Source: Betaproteobacteria bacterium UKL13-2 (GTDB lineage: Bacteria > Pseudomonadota > Gammaproteobacteria > Burkholderiales > Usitatibacteraceae). Taken from it: a stretch of DNA of 64,000 bases. Shown in pieces: positions 44,401 to 52,245 of this stretch. The stretch covers positions 3,157,733-3,221,732 of the forward strand of contig CP012157.1 of NCBI GenBank assembly GCA_001602455.1, in the 5' to 3' direction. The stretch's first letter is position 1, and every line of letters starts with the position of its first letter. A program made the translations under genes and the position numbers. The notes under the pieces were generated by a model. It ran no database searches, was not told the origin of the DNA, and was given only the letters and a program-made list of their open reading frames with translations.

Positions 44401-46881
44401 CTACTCTGCTGCCTCTGCGTATTTTGTTAAGCTGGCAGTGGGTTTGCCGCTCGATTGTGCGACTGTCACGCCAAAATGCATATCAAAGTCATCGACACGC
44501 ACAACCTCTTTCGATAGCGCACGGGCGCGTTTCCAGAGCGCCAACTCGGTATCGGTAATCACCGACAGCGAGTTCGCCTCTTCAAATGCAGCGTCCTGCA
44601 CCTTTGCGGTAATGCGTCCCGCTTTTTGCGCGGCGCGCACCTTGGCTTCAATTGGCTCTGCCGCAACCACCGCATTCATCGCGGCATTGAGTTGTCCCAT
44701 GATGTCATTCTCATCGTTGGGCAAATACATGCCGGCGATGAGGCGATCCCTCGCAGCCGATGGTGTGATGAGAATCTTTGCGACTTCATGCCCCAATTGA
44801 TCCGATGGCTGAATCAGCGTCATTCCTTTTGGGAACACCAAGCGGCGCAATGCCCATGCAACCGGGCGATTCGGGAAATTTTTGATGATGCCATCCATCG
44901 CGACTTGAATCTTGAACGCACAGTCATACAGCGCCCATTTGAGCAATGGTAACTCGTCCTTTTGTTGGCCACGCTCGTCGTAAAACTTGAGTACACAAGA
45001 AGCCAAATACAAGTGAGACAGTACGTCGCCCAAGCGGGCAGACAGCTTTTCCTTGCGCTTGAGAGAGCCGCCGATGATAAACATTGATACGTCAGCGAGC
45101 AGCGCAAACGCCGAGGAGAAGCGCGTCATCTGTTGGTAATAACGCTTTGTTTCAGGGCATGCCGGAGCGGGCAGGCCCACACCGGCCGTAATGCCCAGCC
45201 AAAGTGAACGACCGGCATTACCGATGGTGAACTTGATGTGTTCCCAGAATGCCTCGTCAAACGCATCGAGTGAATCTTCTCGTGCCGCTTTCATTTCCTT
45301 CAAGACCCATGGGTGGCAGCGAATGGCACCCTGTCCAAAAATAATCAACGATCGCGTAAGAATGTTTGCCCCTTCGACAGTGATCGCGATTGGCACTTGC
45401 TGATATGCGCGCCCAAGATAGTTGTTTGGCCCAAGGCAAATCCCCTTGCCCGCATGGATATCCATCGCGTCGTTAATCACTTGCCGCATACGCTCTGTGG
45501 CGTGGTATTTTGAAATTGCAGACAACACCGAGGGCTTCTCGCCAAGGTCTAACGCACCCGCAGTGATAGTGCGAGTTGCGTCCATCAGATACGTCATCGC
45601 ACCGATTCTGGCGAGCGGCTCTTCGATACCTTCAAATTTACCAATCGCGGTTTTGAACTGCTGACGAACACGCGAGTAGGCGCCCGATGTGAACGCTGTC
45701 ACCTTACCCGCCGCAATCGACTGCGCAGGCAGCGAGATCGAACGACCTGCTGCCAGACACTCCATCAACATACGCCAGCCCTGTCCCAGCATCGCTTCGC
45801 CACCGATGATCCAATCCATCGGGATGAACACGTCCTGACCGGAGTTGGGGCCATTCATAAACGCGGCGTTTAGTGTCATGTGGCGGCGGCCAATATTGAC
45901 GCCAGGATGATTGGTTGGAATCAACGCGCACGTAATGCCTAAGTCGGTTTGACCACCCAGCAGTTTGTCGGGGTCGTATGCTTTGAACGCGAGGCCGAGA
46001 ATAGTGGCAATCGGTCCCAAGGTGATGTAGCGTTTTTCCCACGTCACGCGCAGGCCTAGTGTCTCGACGCCATTCCACATCTCTTGACAGACAATCCCTA
46101 CGTCAGGCATCGATGCCGCGTCAGACCCTGCTTCAGGGGCGGTGAGTGCAAAACAGGGAATCTCCAGACCTTGTGCGAGCCGCGGCAGGTAATAGTCTTT
46201 CTGCGCTTTGGTGCCGTAGTGCATCAGCAACTCGCCCGGCCCGAGCGAATTCGGCACCATGACCGAGACGGCTGCCGTGGAGGAGCGCGTCGAAATCTTC
46301 ATCACCACTTGGCTGTGTCCATAGGCGGAGAAGCCTTTGCCGCCATACCCCTTCGGAATGATCATGCCAAGGAAGCCGTTATCCTTGATGAACTGCCAGA
46401 CGTTCGGCGGCAAGTCATGCGCTTCGTGGGTCACGTTCCATTCATTGAGCATGCTGCAAAGCTCATTGGTCGGTCCATCGATAAACGCCTGCTCTTCAGC
46501 CGATAGTGTCGCGCGCGGCACGGCGAGCCATTTGTTCCAATCGGGCTTACCGGAGAAAAGATCACCATCCCACCAAACCGTGCCGGCCTCGAGCGCTTCC
46601 TGCTCAGTTGACGACATTTGCGGCAGCAACTTCTTGTACGTCGAAAATATCGGCGAAGACAGCAATGCCACGCGTAATGCCTTGCTGTTGGCAATGACTG
46701 CGAAGGCGATGAAGGCCAGCCACACCATCCCTGCCACCACACCACCAATCGCCCCCGTTACGGACCCAACAACGAGTCCAACCCCGACAACAACCGACCA
46801 TACCAACGCGGAGGCCGAGTGATACGCCAGCGCCCAAATGAGGGCCACGGCAACGAGCAGCGTAATGAAGAAGGTCAACAT
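44401..46881 (-). CDS. fadE: Acyl-CoA dehydrogenase FadE
   Basis: 826 aa, close to E. coli FadE (814). Two N-terminal hydrophobic segments (residues ~1-20 and 25-62) anchor it to the inner membrane. The acyl-CoA dehydrogenase fold follows: GMIIPKGYGGKGFSAYGHSQ (~172), CFALTAPEAGSDAASMPDVG (~239) and YVVTVEGANILTRSLIIFGQ-like IAITVEGANILTRSLIIFGQ (~505). The DUF1974 C-terminal extension is present. Family knowledge: the first oxidation step, acyl-CoA to trans-2-enoyl-CoA, passing electrons to ETF. First structural gene after the regulator. Confidence 0.95.
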   Translation of the reverse strand: MLTFFITLLVAVALIWALAYHSASALVWSVVVGVGLVVGSVTGAIGGVVAGMVWLAFIAFAVIANSKALRVALLSSPIFSTYKKLLPQMSSTEQEALEAGTVWWDGDLFSGKPDWNKWLAVPRATLSAEEQAFIDGPTNELCSMLNEWNVTHEAHDLPPNVWQFIKDNGFLGMIIPKGYGGKGFSAYGHSQVVMKISTRSSTAAVSVMVPNSLGPGELLMHYGTKAQKDYYLPRLAQGLEIPCFALTAPEAGSDAASMPDVGIVCQEMWNGVETLGLRVTWEKRYITLGPIATILGLAFKAYDPDKLLGGQTDLGITCALIPTNHPGVNIGRRHMTLNAAFMNGPNSGQDVFIPMDWIIGGEAMLGQGWRMLMECLAAGRSISLPAQSIAAGKVTAFTSGAYSRVRQQFKTAIGKFEGIEEPLARIGAMTYLMDATRTITAGALDLGEKPSVLSAISKYHATERMRQVINDAMDIHAGKGICLGPNNYLGRAYQQVPIAITVEGANILTRSLIIFGQGAIRCHPWVLKEMKAAREDSLDAFDEAFWEHIKFTIGNAGRSLWLGITAGVGLPAPACPETKRYYQQMTRFSSAFALLADVSMFIIGGSLKRKEKLSARLGDVLSHLYLASCVLKFYDERGQQKDELPLLKWALYDCAFKIQVAMDGIIKNFPNRPVAWALRRLVFPKGMTLIQPSDQLGHEVAKILITPSAARDRLIAGMYLPNDENDIMGQLNAAMNAVVAAEPIEAKVRAAQKAGRITAKVQDAAFEEANSLSVITDTELALWKRARALSKEVVRVDDFDMHFGVTVAQSSGKPTASLTKYAEAAE

Positions 46882-46949
46882 GGCGATTCCTTTTCGATGA
46901 AGCGTAATGGGTCAGTCGTGCTATGCGATATCTACTATCGAGGTAACGT

Positions 46950-47738
46950 TCAGTCTGATTCGGGAAACCATTGGTGCTGATCCTGTGGCGTACCAACGGG
47001 TGCTCGCAACCCAGCGGCGAGAAACGGGGCGAGTCGCGTCAACAGCAGTTCATCGTTATCGGTGTCTTCTGGTCGAATCTGCGAAATCAGTTTGAGGCCG
47101 TCACTTCCTGCCAGCGTGTAGGAAAGTGCGCCCATCACGAAGTGCAGTCGCCAAGACACTTCCTCACGCGGGAGATGGGGGAGCGCTTTACCGAACGCGG
47201 CGCGAAAACGACCAACCATCTCGGCGTACTGCCGCGACAGGAACTCTCGGATGAACGGTGCCGGATCTGCATAGGCGCGACCAAGCAGGCGAAGGAAGTT
47301 TTTGCCGCCCTGCTCGTGATCGCGCGCCAACTTCAACGCGGGGATAAACATCGCCGATATGATCCGCTCGCAGGTCAGCGGTTGGCCGCCTGCTGCTGCT
47401 TCGTAGGCATCCAGCAGTGCCATGCGGTCATTGTTCATCGGATCTAAGCGCCGGGTAAATACCGCCTGAAATAACTCCTCTTTGGAGCCAAAGTGGTAGT
47501 TTGCCGCTGCTAGGTTTACGCCCGCTGCCGTGGTGATCAGGCGCAGGCTGGTGGCCTCAAAGCCATGCTCCATAAACAGCTCTTCAGCGGCATCGAGGAT
47601 ACGGCGTTTGGTATCGCCCACGTCAGCAGATTTTTCCGGCAGCTTGCCAACAATGCCGACGCCGACAGACGTTGCCGCACTGCTCACGCCACCAGAGGTA
47701 TTGTCTAAAGGTAGACGACGCACGACTGGTTGGCTCAT
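46950..47738 (-). CDS. PsrA-like TetR family regulator of fatty acid oxidation
   Basis: 262 aa. After a ~40-residue N-terminal tail the HTH reads TKRRILDAAEELFMEHGFEA then TSLRLITTAAGVNLAAANYH and FGSKEELFQAVFTRRL, which is close to Pseudomonas PsrA. The C-terminal ligand domain resembles TetR_C families of fatty-acid sensors. Family knowledge: PsrA represses fadBA-type genes and its own gene, released by long-chain fatty acids or acyl-CoA. A perfect CAAAC-N4-GTTTG palindrome lies 42-59 nt upstream of its start, and fadE begins 68 nt downstream. It probably controls this whole cluster. No strong Shine-Dalgarno at 47738, so the start may be internal. Confidence 0.88.
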   Translation of the reverse strand: MSQPVVRRLPLDNTSGGVSSAATSVGVGIVGKLPEKSADVGDTKRRILDAAEELFMEHGFEATSLRLITTAAGVNLAAANYHFGSKEELFQAVFTRRLDPMNNDRMALLDAYEAAAGGQPLTCERIISAMFIPALKLARDHEQGGKNFLRLLGRAYADPAPFIREFLSRQYAEMVGRFRAAFGKALPHLPREEVSWRLHFVMGALSYTLAGSDGLKLISQIRPEDTDNDELLLTRLAPFLAAGLRAPVGTPQDQHQWFPESD

Positions 47739-47757
47739 TGTCTAATCATGTCAGTGG

Positions 47758-47797
47758 GTTATACGGGAAAAGCAAAAAGTTCAAACGAGTGTTTGAA
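47758..47797 (-). promoter_or_regulatory. PsrA-type operator over the promoter of the TetR/fad cluster
   Basis: TTCAAAC-GAGT-GTTTGAA (47780-47797) is a perfect inverted repeat with the CAAAC-N4-GTTTG core known for PsrA. A -10 TATAAC reads on the minus strand at 47758-47763 and the palindrome covers the -35 position (15-16 bp spacing). Binding would block transcription of the regulator gene. Confidence 0.7.
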
Positions 47798-47887
47798 ACA
47801 AGCGTATTACCACTTACAGGTCGGTGTCAATCACAATCGATGTTGCGCCGCAGCAATCGGACGCGGATTTCGGACCTTCAAACAGGC

Positions 47888-47953
47888 AGGGTATCGATCT
47901 GACGGGCACTTTGGGGCATTTATGTCTGAAAAGCCCCGTGGATAAAGGACTTT
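47888..47953. repeat. Degenerate copy of the 66-bp palindromic repeat
   Basis: The right arm GAAAAGCCCCGTGGATAAAG ending GGACTTT matches the family. The left arm keeps only GACGGGCACTTT and loop GGCATTTATG. Lies between the TetR promoter and a terminator. Confidence 0.6.
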
Positions 47954-47961
47954 GGGCCAAC

Positions 47962-47991
47962 AAAAAAGCCGCTCAATGAGCGGCTTTTTTT
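47962..47991 (-). terminator. Bidirectional Rho-independent terminator
   Basis: AAAAAAGCCGCTCA / TGAGCGGCTTTTTT with a 2-nt loop, 15 nt after the stop of the 43-aa gene. The symmetric A and T tracts let it work on both strands. Confidence 0.9.
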
Positions 47992-48006
47992 GAAATGCAC
48001 AAGAAA

Positions 48007-48138
48007 CTAGTTCTTCTTGATTGCTTCCAGCATCTTAAACGTCGACTTGTTTGCGCCGATGAAAAGACGTTTGAAGTATTTGCCTAAGCAACGACGCTCT
48101 AGCGTGTTGCGGCGGGTACGCTTGCGTTCGCCTGCCAT
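48007..48138 (-). CDS. 43-aa basic protein, unknown function
   Basis: ATG at 48138 is preceded by AGGAG six nt upstream, and the frame runs to TAG at 48007-48009. The product begins MAGERKRTRRNTLERRCLGK, is rich in Lys/Arg and ends in KKN. It has one Cys and a Phe/Tyr-rich middle (YFKRLF). The good ribosome site, the terminator 15 nt downstream and the position after erpA argue for a real gene. The MxGxRKxxRR opening faintly recalls the tiny ribosomal protein THX, but this is not sufficient for assignment. Ribosome or nucleic-acid association is inferred from charge only. Confidence 0.7.
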   Translation of the reverse strand: MAGERKRTRRNTLERRCLGKYFKRLFIGANKSTFKMLEAIKKN

Positions 48139-48247
48139 GGTGTACTCCTATTTAGCTAAGATGAAAAATTTGAAGAAAACGAATTATAAGCCGAGAAACG
48201 GCAGTTGACCCCTACCGTTTGGGTGCCGTGGGTGTCTGGTTGCAAGG

Positions 48248-48598
48248 TCAGACCGAGAATGACGACCCGCAACCGCAGGTGCTACTCGCATTGGGGTTCT
48301 TGATCACAAATTGAGCCCCCTCCAAGCCCTCAGAATAATCAATTTCGGCACCAATCAGGTACTGATAGCTCATCGGATCAATCAACAGCTTAACGCCGTT
48401 TTTCTCCATGATGGTATCGTCCTCGTTGGAGATTTCGTCAAACGTAAAGCCGTACTGTAGGCCGGAGCACCCACCACCGGTTACAAAAACGCGCAGTTTG
48501 AGCTCGTCATTGCCTTCTTCAACAATTAGCGCTTTGACTTTGTCCGCCGCGTTATCGGTAAAAACTAACGGTGCCGGCATCATTGACATATCGTTCAT
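48248..48598 (-). CDS. erpA: Iron-sulfur cluster insertion protein ErpA
   Basis: 116 aa A-type carrier. [15 protein letters not shown] carries Cys44, and the C-terminal [10 protein letters not shown] carries Cys108 and Cys110, the three cluster-binding residues of the IscA/ErpA fold. AGGAGAGTCCT precedes the ATG at 48598. Family knowledge: delivers 4Fe-4S clusters to apo-enzymes such as IspG. Gene order rplM-rpsI-(DUF6776)-bactofilin-erpA is conserved in betaproteobacteria. Followed by the 43-aa gene on the same strand. Confidence 0.95.
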   Translation of the reverse strand: MNDMSMMPAPLVFTDNAADKVKALIVEEGNDELKLRVFVTGGGCSGLQYGFTFDEISNEDDTIMEKNGVKLLIDPMSYQYLIGAEIDYSEGLEGAQFVIKNPNASSTCGCGSSFSV

Positions 48599-48653
48599 AG
48601 GACTCTCCTGACTTCTTTATTTCGGGGCAATAATGGCGGGTTCAAGCGATAAA

Positions 48654-49061
48654 TCACTGACTCTGGGCCGGTTTGAATTCGATGACCTTATCGCTTGTCT
48701 TAACATTGGCGTCGTGAACCATTCGGCCCATGACAATTGCGCCAACGTGGATTTCAATTGTCTTATAGGTGACGTCTCCTGTCACGCGCGCCTTGGGCAT
48801 GAGTTCCAAGTACTCGCGAGCCTTGACCGGCCCTGCGACCGAACCATTGACCACAACATGGGCAACCTCAATCTCGCCCTCAACCTTTGCCAACTCTGAC
48901 AGAACCAGCGTTCCAGGGGTATCACCCACCGCTGTAATGTTGCCCTTCACGGTGCCGTCGATGCGCAGTCCACCTGAGAACTGGATGTCGCCCGATATGA
49001 CTGAGCCGGCTCCGATCAAGCTATCAATCGGGTTCGGCTTATTGGATTTCATATTAAACAT
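48654..49061 (-). CDS. Bactofilin (polymer-forming cytoskeletal protein)
   Basis: 135 aa. A single DUF583 beta-helix domain: SLIGAGSVISGDIQFSGGLR (~14-33), IDGTVKGNITA and VVNGSVAGPVKAREYLELMP, the six-residue Gly/Val repeat of a right-handed beta-helix. Short polar N- and C-terminal tails are normal. Family knowledge: self-assembles into nucleotide-free filaments that recruit peptidoglycan hydrolases. AAGGAG precedes the ATG. It lies 20 nt after the coiled-coil membrane protein gene and may act with it at the envelope. Confidence 0.93.
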   Translation of the reverse strand: MFNMKSNKPNPIDSLIGAGSVISGDIQFSGGLRIDGTVKGNITAVGDTPGTLVLSELAKVEGEIEVAHVVVNGSVAGPVKAREYLELMPKARVTGDVTYKTIEIHVGAIVMGRMVHDANVKTSDKVIEFKPAQSQ

Positions 49062-49081
49062 TTGGGACTCCTTACCAACAA

Positions 49082-49852
49082 CTAGAAATTTAAGCTTCGC
49101 TGAGCGCGGACTTCATAACCGGGGATAGACAGCACACGGACTTGGACGTTCTTCAACTGTGCTCCTTCGGGGATTCTAAACCTGCCGTCGATTTTTTGGT
49201 AAAAGCGAAACTCAATACTACCCCCAAGGCCTTTGAGCTCCGCTTCGCTTGGAAAGCTCAGCACGGTTTGCGTCGGTGCACCATCGGCTTGCACACGCGC
49301 AATGACCTGTATCTTTCCCTTGAAGCCTTGGCGTCGCTGCCCTCCCTGGGTCAGCAACAAGCGATAGCGGAATTCGTTTGGTAGCGCATCTGCTTCGACT
49401 TTAAGGTTTTGAATCGCCATGCCCTCGGGCACACTACCCGACGACATGACGTTTTGTAAAAACCCAAGATCTTCTTTGAGGCTCGCATTCTCCTCTTGTA
49501 ACTGGGTCAGCGTCTTGGTCAGTTCGGCCGCAGCGGCCGTCTCGACCTTCAACTGGCTTTCTTTATCGTTAAACGCCGATTTCGTGGCGTCGTATGACTG
49601 CCTGAGCTTGTGATTTTCCGCCGTCAGCGCATTGATCTGTGCTTTGGCTTCCTCGCGATTGAAGCCGGTGATACGGTAGCTGTTGTCAACGATGACCCAT
49701 GCGATTGCACCGGCTACCCCCATTGCCGCGCCATATCCGCCCAGCTTAATGTACCAAGGCACATGCGAGCGGATCGCAACTTTTTCGGAGCGAATGCCAA
49801 TTTTGGCGCGGATCTTACGCCACGATCCACGTAATTTCATCTGGCTTAGCAT
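49082..49852 (-). CDS. DUF6776-like membrane protein with coiled coil
   Basis: 256 aa. One transmembrane helix (~34-56, LGGYGAAMGVAGAIAWVIV), then a periplasmic coiled coil (~68-125, LTAENHKLRQS...LTQLQEENASLKEDLGFLQ) and a C-terminal beta-rich domain with FRYRLLLTQGGQRRQGFKG (~160) and IPEGAQLKNVQVRVL. This architecture and its place before a bactofilin gene match the DUF6776 family of betaproteobacteria. Function unknown; a link to bactofilin-directed envelope assembly is inferred from context. Starts 87 nt downstream of the rpsI terminator. Confidence 0.75.
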   Translation of the reverse strand: MLSQMKLRGSWRKIRAKIGIRSEKVAIRSHVPWYIKLGGYGAAMGVAGAIAWVIVDNSYRITGFNREEAKAQINALTAENHKLRQSYDATKSAFNDKESQLKVETAAAAELTKTLTQLQEENASLKEDLGFLQNVMSSGSVPEGMAIQNLKVEADALPNEFRYRLLLTQGGQRRQGFKGKIQVIARVQADGAPTQTVLSFPSEAELKGLGGSIEFRFYQKIDGRFRIPEGAQLKNVQVRVLSIPGYEVRAQRSLNF

Positions 49853-49938
49853 TTAGGAATCGTCTTAACTATCAAAGTAAGTGCCTGCCAACTGCTTAGG
49901 GATGTCTCCAGCGCACAACAAACGGCGTAGCCAGAACG

Positions 49939-49969
49939 TGCAAAAAGCCGCGTGAGGCGGCTTTTTGCA
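49939..49969 (-). terminator. Bidirectional terminator after rpsI
   Basis: 13-bp perfect stem TGCAAAAAGCCGC / GCGGCTTTTTGCA with loop GTGAG, 38 nt after the rpsI stop. It ends the rplM-rpsI transcript. Confidence 0.88.
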
Positions 49970-50006
49970 TTTTGTGTCGACGTTGCCGAAGCGGCTCGAC
50001 GAAGTT

Positions 50007-50399
50007 CTAGCGCTTCGAGAACTGTTTACGACGACGCGCTTTGTGTAAGCCGACCTTCTTACGCTCGACTTCGCGCGCATCGCGCGTGACCAAGCCCGCC
50101 TTCGAGAGCTGCGACTTCAAATTTGCGTCGTAGTCGATCAACGCACGGGTAATGCCGTGCCGGACCGCGCCCGCCTGACCTGATTCGCCACCACCAAAAA
50201 CGTTGACCATGATGTCAAACGTCGCGGCGTTTCCCGTCAACTCTAGCGGCTGGCGGACGACCATGCGGCCGGTCTCGCGAGAAAAATAGATGTCGATTGG
50301 CTTGTCATTGACAACAATGTTGCCCTTGCCAGGCTTGATGAAAACTCGTGCAACCGCGCTTTTGCGGCGACCCGTACCATAGTGATATTTACCGACCAT
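50007..50399 (-). CDS. rpsI: 30S ribosomal protein S9
   Basis: 130 aa. [20 protein letters not shown] at the N-terminus, [20 protein letters not shown] in the middle and the C-terminal [17 protein letters not shown] are the uS9 signatures. The terminal Lys-Arg contacts tRNA in the P site. It lies 11 nt downstream of rplM and is co-transcribed with it, as in nearly all bacteria. Confidence 0.98.
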   Translation of the reverse strand: MVGKYHYGTGRRKSAVARVFIKPGKGNIVVNDKPIDIYFSRETGRMVVRQPLELTGNAATFDIMVNVFGGGESGQAGAVRHGITRALIDYDANLKSQLSKAGLVTRDAREVERKKVGLHKARRRKQFSKR

Positions 50400-50410
50400 T
50401 TTCGGGTTCC

Positions 50411-50839
50411 TTAAATCGAGAGTTCTTTGGGTTGCTGGGCTGCGTGCGGATGCGAACTGCCAGCATAGATCTTGAGTTTCTTGATCATTGCGTAGCCCAG
50501 CGGGCCTTTTGGCAACATGCCCTTGACGGCCTTTTCGAGGACGCGCTCAGGGTGCTTTTGCTGCAGCTTGTTGAAATTTGTTTCATAGATACCGCCAGGA
50601 TATCCAGTGTGACGGTAGTAAGTTTTGTCTTCTGCTTTGTTGCCAGTGACGCGCAATTTTTCGACGTTGGTCACAACGATGAAATCGCCCGTGTCAACGT
50701 GCGGCGTGTACTCAGGCTTGTGTTTACCACGCAGACGGCTAGCGACTTCTGCAGCCAAACGTCCCAGCACTTTGTCGGTGGCGTCGACGTGATACCAACC
50801 GTGCACGACTTCGTGCGGTTTGGCGGAAAAGGTCTTCAT
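50411..50839 (-). CDS. rplM: 50S ribosomal protein L13
   Basis: 142 aa from ATG 50839 ([11 protein letters not shown]), the standard uL13 start and length. The frame remains open to 51160 but that is leader sequence. [32 protein letters not shown] and [20 protein letters not shown] are diagnostic. Family knowledge: binds 23S rRNA early in 50S assembly. Promoter-distal partner is rpsI. Confidence 0.98.
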   Translation of the reverse strand: MKTFSAKPHEVVHGWYHVDATDKVLGRLAAEVASRLRGKHKPEYTPHVDTGDFIVVTNVEKLRVTGNKAEDKTYYRHTGYPGGIYETNFNKLQQKHPERVLEKAVKGMLPKGPLGYAMIKKLKIYAGSSHPHAAQQPKELSI

Positions 50840-51058
50840 AATGTGCTCACTTAAATATTCGGTTTCGGCTTTATTCGGCTTCGTTGCGCCGCGGTTCCGT
50901 CGCGGCACTACTGGACTGTTGGACTCGTTAATTGCACAGTTAAACTGCGCACGGGGATAAACGATTAGCAGAACCCAAAATTTTAATGTATTCAACGGCA
51001 TGCCGTCAACCTTAATCCAGCCTTGCCCTGAACCGGCGCGGCCGAAGGCGCTTAAACC
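50840..51058 (-). promoter_or_regulatory. rplM leader / divergent promoter region
   Basis: 219 nt between rplM (-) and osmC-like (+). It contains a GCCGCG / CGCGGC hairpin (50888-50906), about 50 nt upstream of rplM, that could be part of the leader. No recognised L13 leader motif was identified. Confidence 0.4.
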
Positions 51059-51475
51059 ATGAAAACACGTATCCGGTGGCAGAAAAATGTGGCCTTTGAG
51101 GCCGAGACTGACTCTGGTCACAAAATTCTGATGGATGGCTCGCCAGATGTGGGCGGCCAAAACCTTGGGCCAAGGCCGATGGAGACGGTGCTGGCAGGCA
51201 CCGGCGCGTGCAGTGCGATCGACGTGATTCTGATCCTAAAAAAATCGCGGCAACAGGTCACCGACTGTTATGTCGACGTAGAAGCCGAGCGGGCAGCGAC
51301 AGATCCGAAAGTGTTTACTCGCATACACTTCCATTTTGTGGTCACTGGCAAGGGCCTAGACTCTGCCAAGGTTGCGCGTGCGATCTCGTTATCGGCCGAT
51401 GTCTACTGTTCAGCCTCGGCGATGTTGGCCAAGACGGCAAACATCACCCACGATTTCGAACTCATCAAAGGCTAA
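51059..51475 (+). CDS. OsmC family peroxidase-like protein
   Basis: 138 aa. The two peroxidatic cysteines sit at 51 ([18 protein letters not shown]) and 117 ([17 protein letters not shown]), as in YhfA/Osm[16 protein letters not shown] is the conserved helix start. Family knowledge: thiol peroxidases reducing organic hydroperoxides as dimers. This one resembles the YhfA branch, whose function is less certain. Divergent from rplM and convergent with coq7. Confidence 0.92.
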   Translation: MKTRIRWQKNVAFEAETDSGHKILMDGSPDVGGQNLGPRPMETVLAGTGACSAIDVILILKKSRQQVTDCYVDVEAERAATDPKVFTRIHFHFVVTGKGLDSAKVARAISLSADVYCSASAMLAKTANITHDFELIKG

Positions 51476-51523
51476 CGAAAACTGGGGGCATCTGCCGTCC
51501 TCTTACGCCCCATCCAAACCCAT

Positions 51524-52162
51524 CTAAACCCAGTAAGTGGTGGCGGTCATCACCTTCGATGTCGCGCGCATGGCGGCTTTGATCGGCAACGGTAGCGGTA
51601 TCGCACCGGCCGCCTCCCCGCTATTGCCATGTTCGATTTCATCGAGCCGCATGCGCTCAACAATGGCTCTTGTGCGGTGATCGGTTGCCGGCAGCGCCGC
51701 AAGGTGCCGGTCCAAATGCGCCTCGACCTGACGCTCCGTTTCCACCAAGAAACCCATGCTCCACTTATCCCCAGCGAGCCCGGAAACGACGCCCATCGTC
51801 CAAGCACCAGCATAAAAGAGTGGACTCAAGAGGCTGGTTTTTCCACCGAGTTCTTCAACCCGACTTGCACACCACGCAAGATGGTCGCGCTCCTCCCGCG
51901 CTGCATGGTCAAGTATCCCCCGCGTTTTTACATCGCGGGCAACGGCGAGCTGGCCTTGATAAAGCGCTTGTGCACACACTTCTCCAACGTGATTGACGCG
52001 CATAAGACGCATACTCTCGGCAGCCTCCTCTGCTGCCATCGGCGCGGTCTCGGGCGCAATCAATCCAACTGGGACTGGTAAAGGCCGCGAAGCAACGGGT
52101 TTGGCAAAAACATTGCGCAACCCTGCATCCAACTCACAGATAAGACTGTCGATTAGGTTCAT
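51524..52162 (-). CDS. coq7: Demethoxyubiquinone hydroxylase Coq7
   Basis: 212 aa. Ferritin-like di-iron fold: NHVGEVCAQALYQGQLAV (Glu), AREERDHLAWCASRVEE (E-x-x-H), a membrane-inserting middle, VETERQVEAHLDRH (Glu), then RMRLDEIEHG (E-x-x-H). Family knowledge: hydroxylates 2-polyprenyl-3-methyl-6-methoxy-1,4-benzoquinone in ubiquinone biosynthesis (bacterial alternative to UbiF). A ubiH-like gene lies at the window's right edge. The N-terminal ~30 residues are variable. Confidence 0.95.
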   Translation of the reverse strand: MNLIDSLICELDAGLRNVFAKPVASRPLPVPVGLIAPETAPMAAEEAAESMRLMRVNHVGEVCAQALYQGQLAVARDVKTRGILDHAAREERDHLAWCASRVEELGGKTSLLSPLFYAGAWTMGVVSGLAGDKWSMGFLVETERQVEAHLDRHLAALPATDHRTRAIVERMRLDEIEHGNSGEAAGAIPLPLPIKAAMRATSKVMTATTYWV

Positions 52163-52173
52163 AGGATCATTCT

Positions 52174-52206
52174 ACAAAACAAAACGGGCACCCGAAGGTG
52201 CCCGTT
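52174..52206 (-). terminator. Rho-independent terminator of the porin gene
   Basis: Perfect 10-bp stem AACGGGCACC / GGTGCCCGTT with CGAA loop (52183-52206), followed on the minus strand by GTTTTGTTTTG. It lies 40 nt after the porin stop. Confidence 0.85.
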
Positions 52207-52245
52207 CAAAACTACTTTCGCACGTAACGCGCGATTTAGTGCAAT

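Noticed and set aside
50840-51160. Extension of rplM into the leader
   Set aside because: uL13 is 142 aa starting MKTF; the extension overlaps the divergent OsmC gene.
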